Positions 14,166-16,184 of a stretch of 16,184 nt of DNA are shown one piece after another; within the stretch, counting starts at the first letter, position 1, and the number at the start of each line of letters is the position of its first letter. The notes under the pieces are model-generated. The model was given only the letters and a program-made list of their open reading frames with translations. It ran no database searches and had not been told where the DNA came from. A program made the translations under genes and the position numbers. The DNA is from an uncultured Finegoldia sp. (GTDB taxonomy: Bacteria; Bacillota; Clostridia; Tissierellales; Peptoniphilaceae), in contig NZ_CAAFUQ010000042.1 in the NCBI RefSeq assembly GCF_900766215.1, forward strand, positions 1-16,184, read 5' to 3'.

Positions 14166-15094
14166 TTTTGAGTGTTAAAAACCTTACTAAAATTTACGAA
14201 GATAAAACAGTAGTCGATAATGTGGAATTTGATTTGGAAAAAGGGAAAATGCTGTGTATTTTGGGACCTTCTGGTTGCGGCAAAAGCACGATACTAAACA
14301 TGATTGGTGGTTTTGTGAAGCCAAATTCCGGACAAATTATTCTAGATGGAGAAGACATCACAAATCTTACTGCTGAAAAAAGAGATATAACAACTGTATT
14401 TCAATCATACGGACTTTTCTACCACATGAATGTGTTCAAAAATGTCGCTTATGGTTTGAAATTCAAAAACATGGACAAATCTAGTATTGAGAAAAAGGTC
14501 AACGAAATGATAGATTTGGTAGGCTTAAAAGGTCATGAGAAAAAAATGATTGATGAATTATCTGGCGGTCAAAGACAAAGAGTTGCCCTTGCAAGGTCAT
14601 TGGTTTTGAGTCCGAAACTTTTATTATTGGACGAGCCTTTGAGTAACTTGGACCAAAAATTGAGAGTTAGCATGAGAATTCTTATAAAAAATATCCAAAA
14701 AAATTTGGGAACTACGATGATTTTTGTAACTCATGATCAAAATGAAGCTTTTGAATTGGCTGATGATATTATTTTGATGAATAAAGGAAAAATCGAACAG
14801 CATTCTTATCCTAGAGATATTTACAAAAATCCAAAAAATAATTTCGTGTTGAATTTCATTGGGGAAAAAAATATTTTCGAAGGATATTATGTTAGACCAG
14901 AAGATGTAAAATTTTCAGATGAAGGTGAGGACGGGGTTATAAAAGACATTGTATTCCAAGGTTCCACTATTAAAGTTGTCATAAAATTGGAAGACAAAAC
15001 TATTGATTCTTATATTTTGAACAATGATTTTAAAAATAAAATAGGCGATAAGGTAAAAGTGATTTATTCTAAAAGAAAATTGCCTACAAATTAG
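14162..15094 (+). CDS. ABC importer ATPase (FbpC/PotA-like)
   Basis: This 310-residue cytoplasmic ATPase powers the permease. It has Walker A GPSGCGKST (35-43), a Q-loop in VFQSYGLF, signature LSGGQRQR (133-140), Walker B LLLLDEP (D157, E158), D-loop SNLD and switch histidine H191 in THDQNEA. All catalytic residues are intact. The accessory C-terminal region is shorter than the roughly 350 residues typical of FbpC/PotA proteins. It retains a YYVRPEDV segment and a TOBE-like strand-rich tail, but there is little room for a full regulatory domain. Overlap with the permease gene (ATGA) ensures coupled synthesis. It is the last gene of the importer operon; no hairpin terminator is evident before the next promoter. 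Confidence 0.93.
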   Translation: MILSVKNLTKIYEDKTVVDNVEFDLEKGKMLCILGPSGCGKSTILNMIGGFVKPNSGQIILDGEDITNLTAEKRDITTVFQSYGLFYHMNVFKNVAYGLKFKNMDKSSIEKKVNEMIDLVGLKGHEKKMIDELSGGQRQRVALARSLVLSPKLLLLDEPLSNLDQKLRVSMRILIKNIQKNLGTTMIFVTHDQNEAFELADDIILMNKGKIEQHSYPRDIYKNPKNNFVLNFIGEKNIFEGYYVRPEDVKFSDEGEDGVIKDIVFQGSTIKVVIKLEDKTIDSYILNNDFKNKIGDKVKVIYSKRKLPTN

Positions 15095-15104
15095 TGTAAA
15101 ACGC

Positions 15105-15132
15105 TTGAAATTTGGGTAAAATATAGTATAGG
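15105..15132 (+). promoter_or_regulatory. Probable promoter of pgpA
   Basis: TTGAAA (15105-15110) and TATAGG (15127-15132) are separated by 16 bases. AGGAGG follows before the ATG at 15152. The -35 is good and the -10 only fair. Confidence 0.45.
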
Positions 15133-15151
15133 GAAAAATAAAGGAGGCAAC

Positions 15152-15664
15152 ATGGGTAGAAAAAAAGTTTCGGAATATCCTTATACTATTCAAGAATTAA
15201 AAGAGATTACAATTCGCCAATTACAAGAAAGAGGCGTTGAGATAGAAGCAATTGCAAAAATAGTCTTCACTTTACAAGAAAAATACTATCCTAATTTGAC
15301 AATGGAGTTATGCATTGAAAATGTGGAGAAAGTTTTGGAAAAAAGAGAAGTGCTACAATGCGTTTTAACTGGAATTGCAATTGATAAAGCTTGTGATAAG
15401 AAACTGTTTGATGATCCAATTCAAAAAATTATTGAATCTGATGAGAGCCTTTATGGCATTGACGAAGTGTTGGCTTTGTCGATTATAAACGTTTATGGGT
15501 CAATAGGTTTCACTAATTTTGGGTATTTGGATAAAGAAAAAATAGGAATTATAAAAGAGTTAGACGTAGAAAAAACAGATTGCGTCAACACTTTTTTGGA
15601 CGATATTGTAGCAGCAATCGCTGCAGCTGCAGCAAGTAGACTATCTCATTCGAGATTTAAATAG
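15152..15664 (+). CDS. pgpA: Phosphatidylglycerophosphatase A, YutG type
   Basis: PgpA removes the phosphate from phosphatidylglycerol phosphate to give phosphatidylglycerol, a major membrane lipid. The 170-residue product follows the Bacillus YutG pattern closely: QERGVEIEAIAKIVF near the start, KREVLQCVLTGIAID, DESLYGIDEVLALSIINVYGSIGFTNFGYLDK, and a C-terminal HTFLDDIVGAIAAAAASRL-like segment (here TFLDDIVAAIAAAAASRL). Acidic residues in the GIDE and FLDD motifs are those expected to bind metal. Unlike E. coli PgpA it has no strongly hydrophobic membrane spans apart from the alanine-rich tail, as in other YutG proteins. The ATG has an AGGAGG site. The next gene starts nine bases downstream, so the two share an operon. 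Confidence 0.9.
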   Translation: MGRKKVSEYPYTIQELKEITIRQLQERGVEIEAIAKIVFTLQEKYYPNLTMELCIENVEKVLEKREVLQCVLTGIAIDKACDKKLFDDPIQKIIESDESLYGIDEVLALSIINVYGSIGFTNFGYLDKEKIGIIKELDVEKTDCVNTFLDDIVAAIAAAAASRLSHSRFK

Positions 15665-15672
15665 GAGATTTT

Positions 15673-16184
15673 ATGTATACGATAGATAACATAAACAAAA
15701 AAAGAAGATTCAAAAAAATTGACTTGGATTGTAGCCTTGAAATAGAAGAAGGTTACATATATTTGTTTACAGGTCACGACAAAAATATTGATGAATTGTT
15801 TGATATTTTAGGATCTTTTACAACTAAATACAATGGGGAGTTTTTGTATGGTTTCGAAGACAAAGAAAATGTACTTAAGACTCCAAAACTAACAAATGAA
15901 GTAGAATTTTCAACATTTTTACAAGATTACAACTCATCAATGAAAGTGAAAAAGTATCTTAAATTAAAAAAGAAGTTGAATCCTTATTTTGATGAACAAT
16001 TTGTAGATTCTGTACTTAAAGGTTTTGCAATTGACGAGTTTGCAAGGTTAGAAGATTTGAAGGAAGATTACTGCAATATTGTGTTGATGACGGCTGCTTT
16101 GGCTACAAACAAAAAGATAGTAATTCTTAAAAACTTTGAAATAGCCGATAGGAAGCTTTCATTGGAATTTATTGACATTATGAA
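15673..16184 (+). CDS. Degenerate ABC ATPase-like protein, partial (runs off the window)
   Basis: An open frame starts at ATG 15673, preceded by AGGAG, nine bases after the pgpA stop, and stays open for 170 codons to the window edge. Its layout recalls a small ABC ATPase: an N-terminal strand region (IDLDCSLEIEEGYIYLFTG), a linker of about 100 residues, then a helix and strand resembling the signature-helix to Walker B stretch (LVLMTAALATNKKIVILKNFE-like near residues 140-162). The functional motifs are missing. Where GxxGxGKST is expected the sequence is GHDKNIDEL, no LSGGQ is present, and the Walker B aspartate is replaced. It should not hydrolyse ATP in the usual way. The ABC resemblance rests on pattern and order only, and an unrelated fold is possible. 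Confidence 0.6.
   Translation, partial: MYTIDNINKKRRFKKIDLDCSLEIEEGYIYLFTGHDKNIDELFDILGSFTTKYNGEFLYGFEDKENVLKTPKLTNEVEFSTFLQDYNSSMKVKKYLKLKKKLNPYFDEQFVDSVLKGFAIDEFARLEDLKEDYCNIVLMTAALATNKKIVILKNFEIADRKLSLEFIDIM

Noticed and set aside
1..16184. CRISPR array, tRNA, rRNA or complete insertion sequence
   Set aside because: No regularly spaced repeats, cloverleaf-like segments, rRNA-like stretches or transposase frames were found on either strand.

Overview
The window is very AT-rich, uses AGA/AAA/GAA-dominated codons and has strong GGAGG-type ribosome binding sites. Together with lipoprotein signal peptides, CWB2 cell-wall repeats and a YutG-type PgpA, this points to a low-GC Gram-positive anaerobe. 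A Finegoldia/Peptoniphilaceae-like member of the Tissierellia is my best guess. That placement is inference from style and gene content, not from a search.

Layout. Positions 1-610 hold the decapitated end of an ABC-transporter ATPase. It is joined on its left to about 100 bases of short repeats that may be an insertion-sequence end. Two minus-strand genes follow: an iron-dependent (butanol-type) alcohol dehydrogenase (643-1794) and a threonine synthase homologue (1886-3328) whose PLP-binding lysine motif is altered. A divergent promoter region (3329-3550) leads into a full-length ABC exporter half-transporter (3551-5125). Directly after its terminator lies a C-terminal scrap of an [FeFe]-hydrogenase with an in-frame stop (5187-5657). 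Next come two tandem YibE/F-family membrane proteins (5778-6917 and 7020-8135), each starting with TTG. The second overlaps by one base the start of a secreted metallophosphoesterase that carries three CWB2 cell-wall-binding repeats (8135-10474). A lipoprotein of unknown function (10588-11310) precedes a three-gene COG1840-type uptake system: binding lipoprotein, fused double permease and ATPase (11419-15094). The window ends with pgpA (15152-15664) and the start of a protein that resembles an ABC ATPase but has lost its P-loop (15673 to the edge).

How the genes fit together. The importer genes form one unit. A double hairpin after the binding-protein gene probably makes that protein more abundant than the permease and ATPase. 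The second YibE/F gene and the surface phosphatase look translationally coupled, which suggests a shared envelope job. Nearly every transcription unit is closed by a recognisable hairpin terminator.

The recurrent theme is decay or repurposing of known families: a headless ABC gene, a hydrogenase remnant, a PLP enzyme without its lysine, and an ABC-like protein without a Walker A. The last two are intact reading frames and are the best candidates for something new. I saw no CRISPR array, tRNA, rRNA, intact mobile element or clear riboswitch.
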